A stretch of DNA of 64,000 nucleotides from Larus michahellis. Taxonomy: Eukaryota > Chordata > Aves > Charadriiformes > Laridae. Every line of letters starts with the position of its first letter. Positions within the stretch are counted from its first letter, which is position 1. The notes beneath the pieces were generated by a model that did no database searches, had not been told where the DNA came from, and was given only the letters and a program-made list of their open reading frames with translations. The stretch is taken from contig NC_133896.1 of assembly GCF_964199755.1 (NCBI RefSeq), positions 93,868,200-93,932,199 of the forward strand. The letters run 5' to 3'. The position numbers and the translations under genes were made by a program. Positions 30,995 to 43,976 of this stretch are shown here, in pieces.

Positions 30995-33697
30995 TAGGAC
31001 TCCTTCCTTCACATGGAAGGAAAATCACAGTTATTTATAACTCCATACATATTTGTATCTGAACAATTGTATTCATCATGATCAAATTTAGTAGTAACTA
31101 AGGACAAATGAAATCTTAGTTGATCAAACTAAATCAGAAAGTTTCACTAATTCAGTTTTTGTTTCTTCTGACTTCTAATGTTTAAAAACAAGTTTTCGTA
31201 ACTGTAATCAACAAGCCAAAAAACCTGACAATGCCACTGTTGGAGACCAGTCATATGTGTCTTATCAGGAACAGCAGACAATTTGCCAGCACCTCACAAC
31301 CTGAAATGCGTTTGCATAAATTCTTGGATGAACACTCATCAGTGAGAAATACATCTGGGAAAGTAGTCCTTAGTCCTCATACAGCATTAAAAGCCCGTGC
31401 TGGTTTGGAAATACATTTGCTAGAGAAACGGTGGCCAGCTTTGCTGCAAGCTAAAATTTTTTGCTTCCCAATGGCTGTTGGAAAGCCTCACTGTAAACTG
31501 AGTATGACTGAGCCTCAGGCTAGTGCAAATTACCATGCATACAGCGTTTCTTCTTTGTTTTACTGTCAGTGCTCCTGAGCTCACCTTACGCTGACTTCCC
31601 AAAGGCATCACTAACATCCTATATTTTTAGACTATATTTTATTTATGGTAAAAAAAAGGAATAAGATAAAAATGGTTCAAATCTGTGGCTGCTCTGGTTG
31701 GATTTCTGTTGTCACCTCAAAGCAGAGGATATGCTGGTTGTCACACTGTGCTGGCGGTGGCTGCTGAAGAAGAAACAAAATAAAATGTGTTGTTTACCAA
31801 ATGGTCTTTGCAGAAAAAGGTCACTGTACTATCACTCTCTGCCCTGCATGTCACAGTTCTGAAATGGCCGTGAAGGAGGAGTGAGCATCTGGTTCAGTAC
31901 CCAGGTCCCTTCCCACAAGGTCAAGAGCTGCAGCAAGCCTCACCTACCCGTGCCCCGGTCTTTGCCGGATGGTGGGGTATTTGTCCTGGGGAATAAAGCA
32001 GAGGATTATGACTTCAAGCAGAAAATAAGCTGCAAAGTGCCCGGTGCTGTCTTCTTAGCACAAGCCCATTTCCAAGGGCTCTGAGGAACAAAAAGGGAGA
32101 TTCAATACCTGGGACTCTTTATTCTTCATCCTGCTGTAAGAAGGCTTTTCAGGCATTGGGTCACATTTCTCCCTTGCCTCAGAAAGGGACAGTCCCTGAC
32201 ATTGAAAACAGGGCAGTACAGGCTCGCACAGCTTGTCCTGCGGCACTGGGGTACATCACTGACACTGCTCTGAGTGCCACACAAACCACGGGCTCCATGT
32301 AGGATCGAGCCATATCGGATGCTCTCCCAAGCCACGTGAAGTGAGAGCTGTCTGTCTTCCCTTTTGCCTGGGCAAAAGTTCTCAGGTACTTTCTTCCTCT
32401 CAGACAGGGCTTTAGGTCCGGCCAAGAGGCTGAAAGGCAGGTATAGGGTAAGGTGGGAGAAAAAGGACATCAAACTCCTCCGGCAGGCAACTCCCCTGCC
32501 CTGGCTGGCTGTTACTTCCTCTGGCAGGGAAGGGAGCCGTGCCCTCTGGTGGCAGAACAGAGGAGAAGTAAGTTTAAAACCTTTCCAAATCTCCAGTCCA
32601 AGGGCACGGAGGCAGGATCTGATTAGGTTTGTACTGCCCTTGAAATTCAGGCGACTCCCGCATGCGGTGGGCTCCCCCGCTGCCGTCAGGGTTTCCTTGC
32701 TGCCGCCAGAGGCTCACCTGTCCTGGGCACTCCATCGTCCAGCCAGGACGGCAGATTTTGGAGGAGTCCTCCAGCAACTCATTGAGAACATGCCCAGCTC
32801 AGCTATTCCAGCTCCGAAGTATGCAGCCAAGGCTATCAGCATTTGAGGGCTTTAATACCAGCTCTGTCTCTCAGAGCTTTATAACATGTGTATCGCACGG
32901 CACCATTAGGAAGCTTTTAACAGTTCACGCAGAAAGATGAAGTTGACTCCGATGCGGATGCATGCGAAAAGCAAGCAGAAGAGTTTTGCTGCTTGCAAGG
33001 AGAGCCCAAATCAAATGGATTTCAGTAACAACGCCTGTGATTAGGGTGAGTGAGCAGTTTATCAAACTATGAAGCTTTTGTTTCCTGTGCATGGCGTCTT
33101 TATGCTTCCAGAGCAATCTTCTGCACAGTGGCCACATTGTTCTTGGCATTGGTGGTACCCGTCCTGCATGGGACCATGGCTTCACACCTTCCTGGGTGCT
33201 TTCCTTTCATCCTCTCTTGCTTCTTTGGGTGTGAACTGCAAGTCACTGAAGAATGAGTTTCTTATGGTTGCTTTTCACGTAAGGAAAGTGGCAAAAACAT
33301 CATATATGTTACCTTAGTGTATCTGAATGTTGCTTGCGCAACAGACCATCCACTTCTGTCGTGCTACAGGTGCAGCATGGCACAGCACAGGCAGGAGCCA
33401 CTGCTGTTGCATCCGCTCCTGCTGACATGACCTTGCAATGTAAGTTTGGAGATCCTCAGTTTGCAGACTGCTTGAATCCAAATGAAATGACATTGTTGAT
33501 CCCAGGCACACAGAGCCTCCAAAAAGACCCTTCATTCCTATTAGCTTTGCCACTAGAGGAGGTCAGCAGCTCCCTTTCTGCTGCAAAGCCTTGGCTGCTG
33601 AGTGCTCCCCTCTGGCATCTTTCTTTGCACAGACAGCTGGGTGCAGACCACACAGGGTCATGCTGGGAGTCAGTGAGGTTAGGGATGACGATATGTC
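30995..33697. other. Intergenic DNA with a strong CTCF-like site
   Basis: No gene recognised. AT-rich to about 31680, then GC-richer around 32350-32800, where a CTCF-like motif lies. Confidence 0.5.
32540..32552 (+). promoter_or_regulatory. Candidate CTCF binding site
   Basis: TGCCCTCTGGTGG agrees with the vertebrate CTCF core CGCCMYCTRGTGG at 12 of 13 positions and is followed by CAG. It lies in a locally GC-rich patch within the gene-poor interval. Occupancy is inferred. Confidence 0.55.
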
Positions 33698-33860
33698 ATG
33701 GATGCCCCATCCCTGGAAATATTCAAGGCCAGGCTGGATGAGGCTTTGAGCAGCCTGGTCTAGTGGGAGGTGTCCCTGCCCATGGCAGGGGGGTTGGAAC
33801 GAGATGATCTTTAAGGTCCCTTCCAACCCAAACCATTCCATGATTCTATGATTTCATGAT
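33698..33860 (+). mobile_element. CR1 LINE 3' end
   Basis: It runs from 'gatgccccatccctggaaat' through 'aaggtcccttccaacccaaa' to 'tgattctatgatttcatgat', a CR1 3' terminus with the octamer-type tail. It is near-identical in content to the antisense copy at 17193-17445, so the same subfamily. Confidence 0.92.
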
Positions 33861-36800
33861 ATGAAGCGTTAGGAAGGGATATAGAGAGGGAAGTAATTCC
33901 TGAGGATCAGGTCCCCAGGTCTGTTTCCCCATCAGTACAGTGGTACATTATCACTAGCTGTATTTGAATACACTAGACCTGCTGACTTTAAAAGGACTTT
34001 CCAAGTGAAAACTCTGCCTGGTCTCCCCCTTTCTGCCTCACCCTCAGCATTTCAGCAGTATGGAGCGGTAGAGCAAGGACAGCCTTCCTCACATGGGTCC
34101 TCTATATTTTGGTTCAATTTTCTACTCAAGCAAGCCCAGGGCTCGGTGCTTGGCGTAACTCCTGTTACCGACGCTGGAGGGACATGGAACATGTTTGTAG
34201 ATATCTGAAAAGATTTGTGCATCACCATGGTTGCAAAGGTATCTCATCAAGTGGAGTTGTCTGTCCTTGGATATTATATTTCAGTGGTTAGGATATTCTG
34301 TTGTGGAGAGCTCAGGAGAGCTTAGGTATGGGTATAGCAATCTTTGAAATAATTAAAATAGCTCATGTGAGAAGACTATATGGTCACTCACACTTAGAAT
34401 TAATTGCCAGGGAAGGCTGATGCAATAGTCTGTTAGCTGAGAATTATTTCTCTTGCTCCATGCATAGCGGGCTGCTCAGCTTGCTAAACCCAGTGGACCT
34501 GGGAAGATTGGTTTCAAATGATAAAACAGTAGATTGAGATTTATTTTTAAAGGTGTCCAACAGGAACAGAGCGCACAAACACGGGCTTTTTATTTCTTCA
34601 CAAAATGTGTTAAGAGCCTAAAACTATTGGCTTGGTTTTTTAGTATTTTTCTGCTTAATTTTTATTTCCAAGTGGGAATGCAAAGCCTGAAATTTCATTA
34701 GCTTTATCGAGGTTTTGCTGAAGCTTCAGTAGTGAAATAGGGATCTTGTCAGATCTGAGCTGAAAGGCTAGAAAACATATCTATTCCCCTAATTGCTTGT
34801 TTGCCATTTGAGCTAAACATTTGTAGCATAAAGCAAACAAAAATCATTTTAGCAGATTAATAGCTACAGAAATTACTTCTCCATTAAAATTTGTGCTCAC
34901 TAGTATATTATTTTTGTGATAATACTGCTAAGTTTTCTGTTGACCATAGAAAGTTCAAGGAAATAAAAAGCGGAAACTTCAGAATTCATAATGTGAGCAA
35001 ACCAGCAGGACAAAAAAAATAACTGTTGTTTGGAAGAGGACTTTCACCTTCTCTCTTTGCCCAAGAAGCAAAAGCTATTCTTGCCATTTGGATGTAATTT
35101 TTAATGATTCTGATTTACTAGAAAGGAGTACTTTCAGTTTCTATTTGACTCTTCAATTTTATATAAAATGTTTTCTTGTTTGGGGACTGGTTTTTTTTGT
35201 CACATGCACTCGGTATGTTAATCCCTTCAACTATTTATGTATTTCATGATAGATTTAGAGACAGCCTTTTCCACCCAAATACACATCTGGCCTATGTAGT
35301 TTCAACTTGCAAAGGGATTTTTTATAACTAGATATTAAAATACTATCTCGGTTCACTGGTCCCCGTAGAATCATAGCAACAATGCAGTAGCAAAACCCAT
35401 GGAAAGTTTGTGTCTCCTTGCAGCTGATGGGAAAACAGGATCTTGCAGAAGATGCTCCTTTTCTATGCAGTGGAGGACCGCCGGCAGCAGCCTGCTGCTG
35501 GGAGGGTTTTTCCGTCTGAGAGGTAACATGGCTGATGGTTCTGGTATCTTGTAATTCATTTACTTGTAATGCCTGCTTCAGCCACACAAACACACCCCCT
35601 ATAGTGCCAGTCTAGTCACTCATGTGCAATCTGTTATATATGAGGCATTAGAAGGTGGGTTAATAAACAGTATCAGTCCTCCAGGAAAGACTCCTGTACT
35701 TCCTATAGTGTCCTACAGACTAGAGGCTCCTACAGGCGCCAGTTGTGTCCACATTACACCCAGATGGCAAGAACAAAATGCAAACGTCCTCATCTCAGGC
35801 AGGTTTAAATCCATGTTATTTAATCAATGTTGCGATGTTGACTCATGTTCTCACTCTCAAAGCACACCCTCAACTTTTGAAAGAAACTTCACACTTCTCT
35901 CTGGCCATTTTCACCTGCTTTAGCTGCAAAAAGGCAAAGATTAGACTAGAACCATCAGGTTTAGTCCCTTGCCTTGCTGTAAATTCCCTTCATAAAATTG
36001 TTTGCAAATTATTTGCTCTTGCGGTGACTTGATTGCTGATCTGTAATAGAGAAATAGCATGTTACTAACCACTCTCCTGGCGTGTGGGGAGCAAAACTAC
36101 GTGGCTCAGTTACTATAGCAATGAGACCCTGAATTCAGATGCATATTTTCATACACACATTGCTAGTATCCAGAGCAGTCCTTGGTGGTCTGCAAAGCCC
36201 TGCGCAGCCTCTGCTGCTGCCTTTCGCATCTCCCCCAGCCTCATCTCACCCCTCTCTCGTGGCAGTTGTGTGTGCAGTGCGGCCAGCCGCGTTTGAAGCA
36301 TGTCATGTCCTGCAAGCGCAAGGTACCCAGGGTCCAGCTGAGCTCTTGATGCCCTGTACATGCAGGACAGGACCAGAGAGGGGGGAGGAGCCGGCAGGGA
36401 ATGATTTTGTTCTATGGAAGAAAAAGAAGGCTTTTCTCAGTTTATCGTGTTTTTTAGCAAAAAGCTAAAAGGAGAGAGAACAGGAGGAGGTCAGAGGAGA
36501 AGAAGGTAACAAAAAACTGTACTAAAGAAGGTTTATTTTTAAAGCAAAGCCAGGCCACTGCACACACCCAGGTGTTGATTCCCATTACACCCATGCTGCG
36601 GTGGGGATGCCCCCAGGCAGAAGAAAGTCCCGATTGGGCTTGAATGTGAGATTAGTATTGGCCACCAGGCAGACCTCAGGAGGGGAAGGGAACCCACCTT
36701 GGCTTCTCTGCCACTTGCATCCTGAACATTTATTTCCCTTGTCTGCCTTGTCCCAGCTCCGGCCCAGGGACCTCAATCCAGCCAGCATCCATCTGGCTGG

Positions 36801-38972
36801 ATTGTCACATCCACAGAGGCAGGCAGGCTTGCCTCTAAGAGTAAAGCAACTCTTCTTCCAAGGCTCCCGTTTGTGATGTAACAGGATGATGATGAGAGAT
36901 GTGTGATGCCTAGAGAGACCCACCTGCAAGAGCCTCTGTTTCCCAGGCTGCTTGGCTGCAGGAAAGGTAAAAGATGCGGCTGCTCTGCTGGTGTGGGTCT
37001 CAGCAGTACCAGTGTGCTCCCGCCTCACGTCTGCCTCTGCACTGGAGGGGTGGGCTTATCAGAGGTGAGGGATGAAGCGCATCAGCAGAGATTGGTGTAG
37101 GAGTCTGCAAAAGGTTCGCTGCTCCTACGCCTCTGCATGAGCGGCTCTTCTGAGGGGTAGCAATGCTCCCCAGGATGACAGAAGCACTTCTTTTGTTTCA
37201 GCAGCCTGCACTGACTGGGAGAGAAAAGATAAAATTTGAAGGACAAAGAAATGTTTTTGGAGCTGTTTCTTATTTCAAATGTGCCAGCCTGCTTCCAGTC
37301 TTAAACAATCCTTTTGATCACAAGGCTGGGACATTTCCCTCGGCCAGGAGGGAGCTGAGACACTTCAATGTGCAGCTAGTGCTTGGCGTATTGTTTTGCT
37401 GTTGCACGCAGAAGAATGAATGAAATGAGCCTTGGGCTTCCAGGAGAGCTCATGGCATCGCAGCCAGGGATATTTATTATGCCTTCCCTCTGCTACGCGA
37501 TCCTGGTTGGCACGCACACAGCCCTATGTTTTACATTTTAAGATGAGTTAGTTTTCTTTTAAATATGTTGCAAGAAAAAAAATCTGTTTATTGTTATGGT
37601 CTGCTTTCAGAGGCATGGTTTGCCCTTGGCTGATTGCAGTGGGCTACCATTCAGTCAGAGCCTCTGCAGAAGTGCACCAGTTTTGAGCAGCTGTGTTAGC
37701 AGAGGCTTCGTCTATACTGGTAAATCTAAACATCTGTATGGCTTAATGGTTAGCATGCTCCCTGGCCATGTTTTGGCCTGTGATGACCATCTCCAGCCTA
37801 GAAAAGGCCAGGACACCATTTGAGTAAAAGTTTGTGAGGGGACAGCTTCCATTTATTTCTTTATGAACCAATTAAGAGTGAGTCTGGTCCCAGTTTCTGT
37901 TCACATCAGAGATCCCCAGCCAGGTCCGGTATAAAGCCCAGGATTCATTTTTAAGGCTCTGAAGACTGTATTGTGTGAATATAGGTAGCACCTTTCCTGG
38001 TGTTTGACAACATCTCTAGGTCTATGGAAATATCAGCAGGCAAGAGGGGCTTGGACACAGCCATTCTGGTTTGGTGGAGAACTTAAGTGGCTCGACATGA
38101 CTCACGCCATGCCCCTCAGCCCTTGGACCTGTCATTTTGGTTTTTTATTTAATAATATAGATGCAACCAGACATGGAGTGGGCCATCACTTGGCTAGAGC
38201 AGTGGTGAGGACAACAGCTCCCAGGTAGTCCTGCTGCTGCCAGAGTCACAACCCTCATGTGCATGGAGGGATGGTGATGGCCTTTGTTCACCAACACAGC
38301 GACAACTCTCTGGCCAACGCAGGAGACTCATCTGCCTGCCACGCAGCAGCTTTCAGCAAGTCTCATTTCACTCTGTAGTGCCAGGCTGGCAACTTTTGTG
38401 ATGGTTTTTGGAAGATACTTCTTTTTCCAGTTCCCATTTGGCCTCCCCAGTGCAGATGCAAGTCTCTGTGAATGAGACTCTGCATGGCCTGGACAGAGAT
38501 AAATTTACATGGGTGAGATTTTAACACAAACAAAATCTGCAGGAGGTTATAGGATTAACATTCACCCTGAAGGCAACAGGGTCTGCTGAGCCTCTTGAAG
38601 AGAAAAAGGAAAAAAAAATGGGAAAATGAAGAAGATCAGGTTAAGAAAACCAGCTCTGCTTCACCCAACTAGAAAAATTAAGCTGCAAGCCTGCAATAAT
38701 GGCAGAGGGTTCTTCCTATTGACTGGCCCCAGCTCACTTACACCCTTAATAAACAGTGCAGCCTGGAGAAGAGGCTGGTGACAAGAAGCAGAGGCAGGTG
38801 CCGGCCCAAGTACCAAAGTCGGATGTCTCCGCCTGCGGTAGGAAAGCAGGCAGAAGGAGAGCTGGGGGTGAGCTGCCACCATAAGACGGCTCTCCCTATC
38901 TCCTGCCACTGTCTTTTTCAGACTCACTGTTGGTTGAGCAGAGCTGATGTTTGCTCTGGTCCCATCTGCTCT
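33861..38972. other. Intergenic DNA, AT-rich candidate conserved block
   Basis: No gene or transposon recognised. The part from about 34590 to 35010 is AT-rich with repeated homeodomain-type TAAT words and no repeat signature; see findings. Confidence 0.5.
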
Positions 38973-40220
38973 TCATAGAATCATAGAATCATAGCATCTT
39001 CATGGTTGGAAAGGACCTTTGAGATCATCGAGTCCAACCAAACAACCCACAATCTCTGCCACTAGAGCATGCCCTGAAGTGCCACATGTAGATGTTTCTT
39101 AAATACCTCTAGGGATGGTGACTCAACCACCCCCCTGGGTAGCCTGTTCCAGTGCCTGACCACTCTTTCAGTAAAGTAATTCTTTCTAATATCTAATCTA
39201 AACCTCCCCTGCTGCAACTTCAGACCATTTCCTCTGGTCCTGTCATTATTCACTTGGGACAAGAGGCCAACACCCACCTCTCTCCAACCTCCTTTCAGGT
39301 AGTTGTAGAGGGCAATGAGGTCTCCCCTCAGCCTCCTCTTCTCCAAGCTAAACAAGCCCAGTTCCCTCAGCCTCTCCTCATATGACCTGGTCTCCAGACC
39401 CCTCACCAACCTGGTAGCTCTCCTCTGGACCCGCTCCAGCACTTCAATGTCCCTCTTGTACAGAGGGGCCCAGAACTGAACACAGCACTCAAGGTGAGGC
39501 CTCACCAGTGCCGAGTACAGAGGCACGATCACTTCCCTACTCCTGCTGGCCATGCTATTCCTGATACAAGCCAGAATGCTGTTGGCCGCCTTGGCCAGCT
39601 GGGCACACTGCTGGCTCATGCTAAGCTGGCCGTCCACCACCATCCTTTTCTGCTGGGCAGCTTTCCAGCCACTCTTCCCCAAGCCTGTAGCATTGCTTGG
39701 GGTTCTTGTGACCAAAATGCGGGACCCGGCACTTGGCCTTATTAAAACTCATACAGTTGGCCTTGGCCCATCGACCCAGCCTGTCCAGGTCCCTCTGTAG
39801 AGCCTTCCTACCCTCAAGCAGATCAACACTCCCACCTAGTTTGGTGTCATCTGCAAACTTACTGCAGGTGCACTCAATCCCCTCATCCAGATGATTGATA
39901 AAGATATTAAACAAAACTGGCCCCAAAACTGAGCCCTGAGGGACACCACTGGTGACCGGCCGCCAAGAGGATTTCACCCCATTAATCACAACTCTCTGGG
40001 CATGGCCATTGAGCCATTTTTTTACCCAGTGATGAGTACGCTTGTCTATGCCATGATTCGCCAGCTTCTCCAGGAGAATGCTAGAGGGTACGGTGTCAAA
40101 GGCCTTACCAAAGTCCAGACAGACAACGTCCACAGCCTTCCCCGCATCCAGAAGGCGGGTCACATGGTCATAGAAAGAGATCAGGTTGGTTAAACAGGAC
40201 CTCCCTTTCCTGGGTTTCTG
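38973..40220 (-). mobile_element. CR1 LINE, 1.25-kb 5'-truncated copy with reverse-transcriptase remnants
   Basis: The plus strand begins with the inverted 3' tail (tcatagaatc repeated). On the minus strand two overlapping frames encode CR1 reverse transcriptase: 40331-39621 carries [28 protein letters not shown] and the catalytic FADDTKLGG box, and 39715-39062 carries [27 protein letters not shown] and [17 protein letters not shown]. The frame switches near 39640-39650, so the ORF is frameshifted, and the endonuclease and early RT are missing. It cannot move on its own. Sequence from about 40220 to 40331 is open but no longer clearly CR1. Confidence 0.95.
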
Positions 40221-40331
40221 AAAGATTGGTGACATATAACCATAGCTTCCTTTATCTCTGTCTTCTATGAAATGAGCTGTTTCAAAGACTCCTCGCCACA
40301 TGCAATAGACATTACTGGCCTCTCCGCTCAC

Positions 40332-43300
40332 ATCCTGTCCGTGGCATAGTCCAGTGGTCTTATCTCCACCTGCATGATAGAAACACAGATGCGCGTAACT
40401 TTTCCATGAGTTTCAAGGTTGTAGTTACAACCACAATGTTATCTCCCTTGCCTTCAGCTGTTCCAGGCTGTCAGGATCAGATGTGGTGTCCTCCATAGGA
40501 GCATGGCACTCTGCCCATCCATACCTCCAGATGCTCCTCAATCAATGTAAACATTGCCTTAAAACCTGGGTGCCCCAAGACAGCTATTATCTGCCTGTTA
40601 TTTCAGCAAACTCTTGAAGAGATGTTTTGTTTTCATTTTACAAGGGTACCTATACCAATCTGCTCCTCGTATGAGCCTTTTGGGATTTCAATGCACAACC
40701 TGTATTTCTCTCCTTCTGGATGCCTTTAGAGATAAAAAACATCTCCTTTCTTAGTCATATTTTGCCTTTATTAAATTTTGTAGCTGGATGTTGTGTCACC
40801 TTCCTTTTTGTTGAAATCTTCCTTACAATGAAAATGCTTTATTCTGCTTAATGCCCACACTTCTTCCAACACACCTTCTGAATTCTTACAGTTTCTGTGA
40901 GAGTGACATCCATTCCAGATGATGCCTTGTGACATCCATTGCAGATGATGCCCTCAGATGAGAGACAAACACTCCTCTGTTATTCACTCAATGCATAATA
41001 GATGCAGCAAATTCCCCACACGCTCCAGTTTCCTTCGTGGAGGCAAGGGCAGACGCAAGAAAACATCTCTTTGGGGGATGAAAAGATGCTTCGCAGAAGA
41101 TCAGGATGGTGTAGCCAGGCTGTGAAGTACTTGTATGGCACCCAGCCCATATTGCAAAAGCTATCTCATGGAGCTCCTGCTCTGAAAGACAAGGAAGGGA
41201 TCCCTGCATGACTCCTGGTATAGACCCACTGTCAACCCCTGTCTACACTCTTATACTCAGCCCTAGGTCAGAGATACTTTCTGCCTTCCCAGCCAGTCTC
41301 TGCAGTGCAGGATCTGTGCAGCAACAGTTCTCCCATCCCCCTGTGGCTCCTACAGCCCCAATGTCTTTTGGCAGTGGCTCTGTGATGGACACTGTGTGCT
41401 GCTGTCCATCCTGCCTCCACTCTGGACAGTTTTCATATGCTGCCAGGTGATTTCTACCCTTCTGCTCTACCTGCATAGAGGACTAGGAAATATCAATAAG
41501 CCAGCTTGTTTTCCAGGCTAGGAATAACTACCATTCCCAGAATTACGGGTGGGCAGACATTTTATTCTTTAACATAAACCTAGACGAAAGGTTTATGTTT
41601 GCTATGCCTCTGCCACAACCTACTGCAAGAACATCCCACCTCCATCTACTAGATCCTCTCTAAACCTCTTTTGTAAGTATTCCTTCAGTTCCTCCGAGCT
41701 AGAGATGAGGACTGAATTCAAGCAAGCAGACCATGTCGTCTCCCAATAAAGCCTTTGCTCATGAACGGCGTTGGATGTACAGCAAGCCGGCCAACCTTCA
41801 CAGCCCACATAGTTTTCAGCCAGCTATTTGGCTTCCTACAGGTATCAAATGAATGCATTGAAGCAGTTGAGATTGTCCCAAATTTACACAGGTAAGAATG
41901 AAAACATCTTGCCTAGGATTTTCAGATGACTAAAGTGACTTTGTGTTTTCAGATCAATCTGCCAGAGAGTGACAGGTGCAGTAGAGAGAAGGCAAATTTC
42001 ACACTGGGATGTCACTACACAAATCAACTGAACTCAGATTATAAGAGCAAAGCAATAGAAAGGAGTTTGGGAAGGAGGAGAGAGGGTAAGTCATCTCTTC
42101 GCTCTGTGTACAGACTTTTATTAATGTGATGTTCAAGAGAAGTGCTATTCTCCCCCTCCCTTTGCAGTGTCCTTTGCACAAAACCTTAAGGAAAAATTCC
42201 TTTGGCTCTGTCAACAGAGAAATTGCTGCTACTTTTGCTCAGCGTCAGCTCTGCTGGCACTGAGCACTCCAGATTCTTTGCCCCACATCTGTCCAGTCCC
42301 ACTGGCTGTCTGAGTCCTCAATTCCCTGTCAAGACCCACAGGGAGACCTGCGGAAATACCCACAGTGATGTAGAGATGTAGGTGATAGTAGACGAACCTC
42401 CTGCTATTGTGGCCCTGCTATGGAAGAAGCTTCTCAGTGGACAAACAGAAGGCCATGAGCTGGTGGCAGAAGCTTGGTAGCACTTGTCTGCTGGGCCAGG
42501 ACTCTGAGTGGTGGAAACTTCTCACCGCAGCCTTTGAACGCCACCTCCGTCTAGCTGTACCAGCCTGGCTTCCTCCTGGGGCACAATTCGGGCAGCAGGA
42601 GTGCTTTGGCCCATACGGGTTATGCCGCTTCCCCAAAGAGAGCACAGCTCTCCTGCCAAAAGGTTTTTCCAGCCAGCATAATCACATCTACATGAAGGCT
42701 TTTGCCAGCTTTGTTATATTGGTCGGGGGTAGAGAGCGAGCTGAGGGTAAATGACACTCTTAGACACAGAGCTTTGCCAGAAAAACTTTTAGTGTGGCTT
42801 AGTCTTAACAGCTGCCGTTCTGGTGCTATATCTCTGGTTATTTTTAGTTTGCCTTTGCAATAGATAGACCTGTACCTTTCTCATGAATAATGTGAAATTT
42901 GCCAAGTTCAGAGTGCACATTTTAATTAACTCAGTGTTTGCTCGAAAGAAAATGATATTGCTGCACTTTCATTTGGTAATTCAAGTAATACTCACTGGGT
43001 GTTCACTCCTGACCTGCAAGCCCTCATATTTAAAACAAGCCAGGGGGTGTGGGGGGGGAAGAAAGGCATTTTTTGGCAAGGAAACTGCTGCCCTCAGGCT
43101 ATTAATGCATCTTAATCCTGAACAGAAAATGAAATCACTTTGGGCAGGTGCCAAGCAATACAATGACTTTCCTCTGATTTCAGGGAGTTCTTCTTGAACA
43201 GCATTTTGTGCATGAAGTAAGTAAGTGCCATACTCCTAGGGCTTCCTTCTGCTCTCACTTTACGCCCATTTTATACCCCTACCAAGGCCACGTCTCAGTA

Positions 43301-43976
43301 GAGTTTCCCCAAATTAACAAAAGAAAACCAGACCTCATTGGTGCTGTTATTTATTATTTGTATTATGGCTCAGGGTCTGTATTTACTGTTGCTGACATTG
43401 GACTTCATGCCTGCGGAGCCAGAGGGCACATTTTTTCTCCTGATTGTGCTTTTGAGCATAATTACTTCTAAACTGCATCATTTGCCAGTCCCCTGCTAGT
43501 GATACTCAGAAAGAAAGATGTCTGAACCTCTCCCTGCAAGGCAGAAGACCTGTGATAGTCATCGGGCTGCTAAAAGAAGACACATAGCATCCCCTTGTCA
43601 CTGATTTGTCCCAAGGTGCCGTGTGTGGTCCTGTTTAGCTACCCTGATGCTGCAGTGCTAACAAAAAGGGCTGCCACACTTCTCTTCTCCTGCTCCCCTG
43701 GGGGCTTCTGGCCACCCCTAATCACCCCCGCGTGGACCTGGCACAAAAGGCTGCAGGGTGAATCAGATCATCTCACTTATTTGGCTGGAAATTAACCTGG
43801 GAAAATGTCTGCAGGGTAAGTGTGTTGGCCTGAGTGGCTGCACAGCTGCGCAGTGCTGGGGAGAGGTGCAGGAGGAGGATGGTTCCAGTCGCTGGCGACC
43901 CACAGTTAAACATCCTTGAAGCATTAGTTGGTAAGATGTTGGCTTCCTCCTTGATGTAGGCAGAAATGTGGGCATC
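40332..43976. other. Intergenic DNA, no gene recognised
   Basis: It holds a 26-bp tandem duplication (40903-40954) and an AT-rich candidate conserved block near 42870-43000. No exon or transposon recognised. Confidence 0.5.
40903..40954. repeat. 26-bp tandem duplication
   Basis: Two head-to-tail units beginning gtgacatccatt and ending gatgcc plus two bases (40903-40928, 40929-40954); they differ at two positions. Confidence 0.85.

Noticed and set aside
39062..40331. Reverse-transcriptase open frames as a possible active retroelement or retrovirus
   Set aside because: The motifs are CR1 LINE; the copy is 5'-truncated and frameshifted and has the CR1 3' tail, so it is a dead LINE, not a retrovirus or a host gene.
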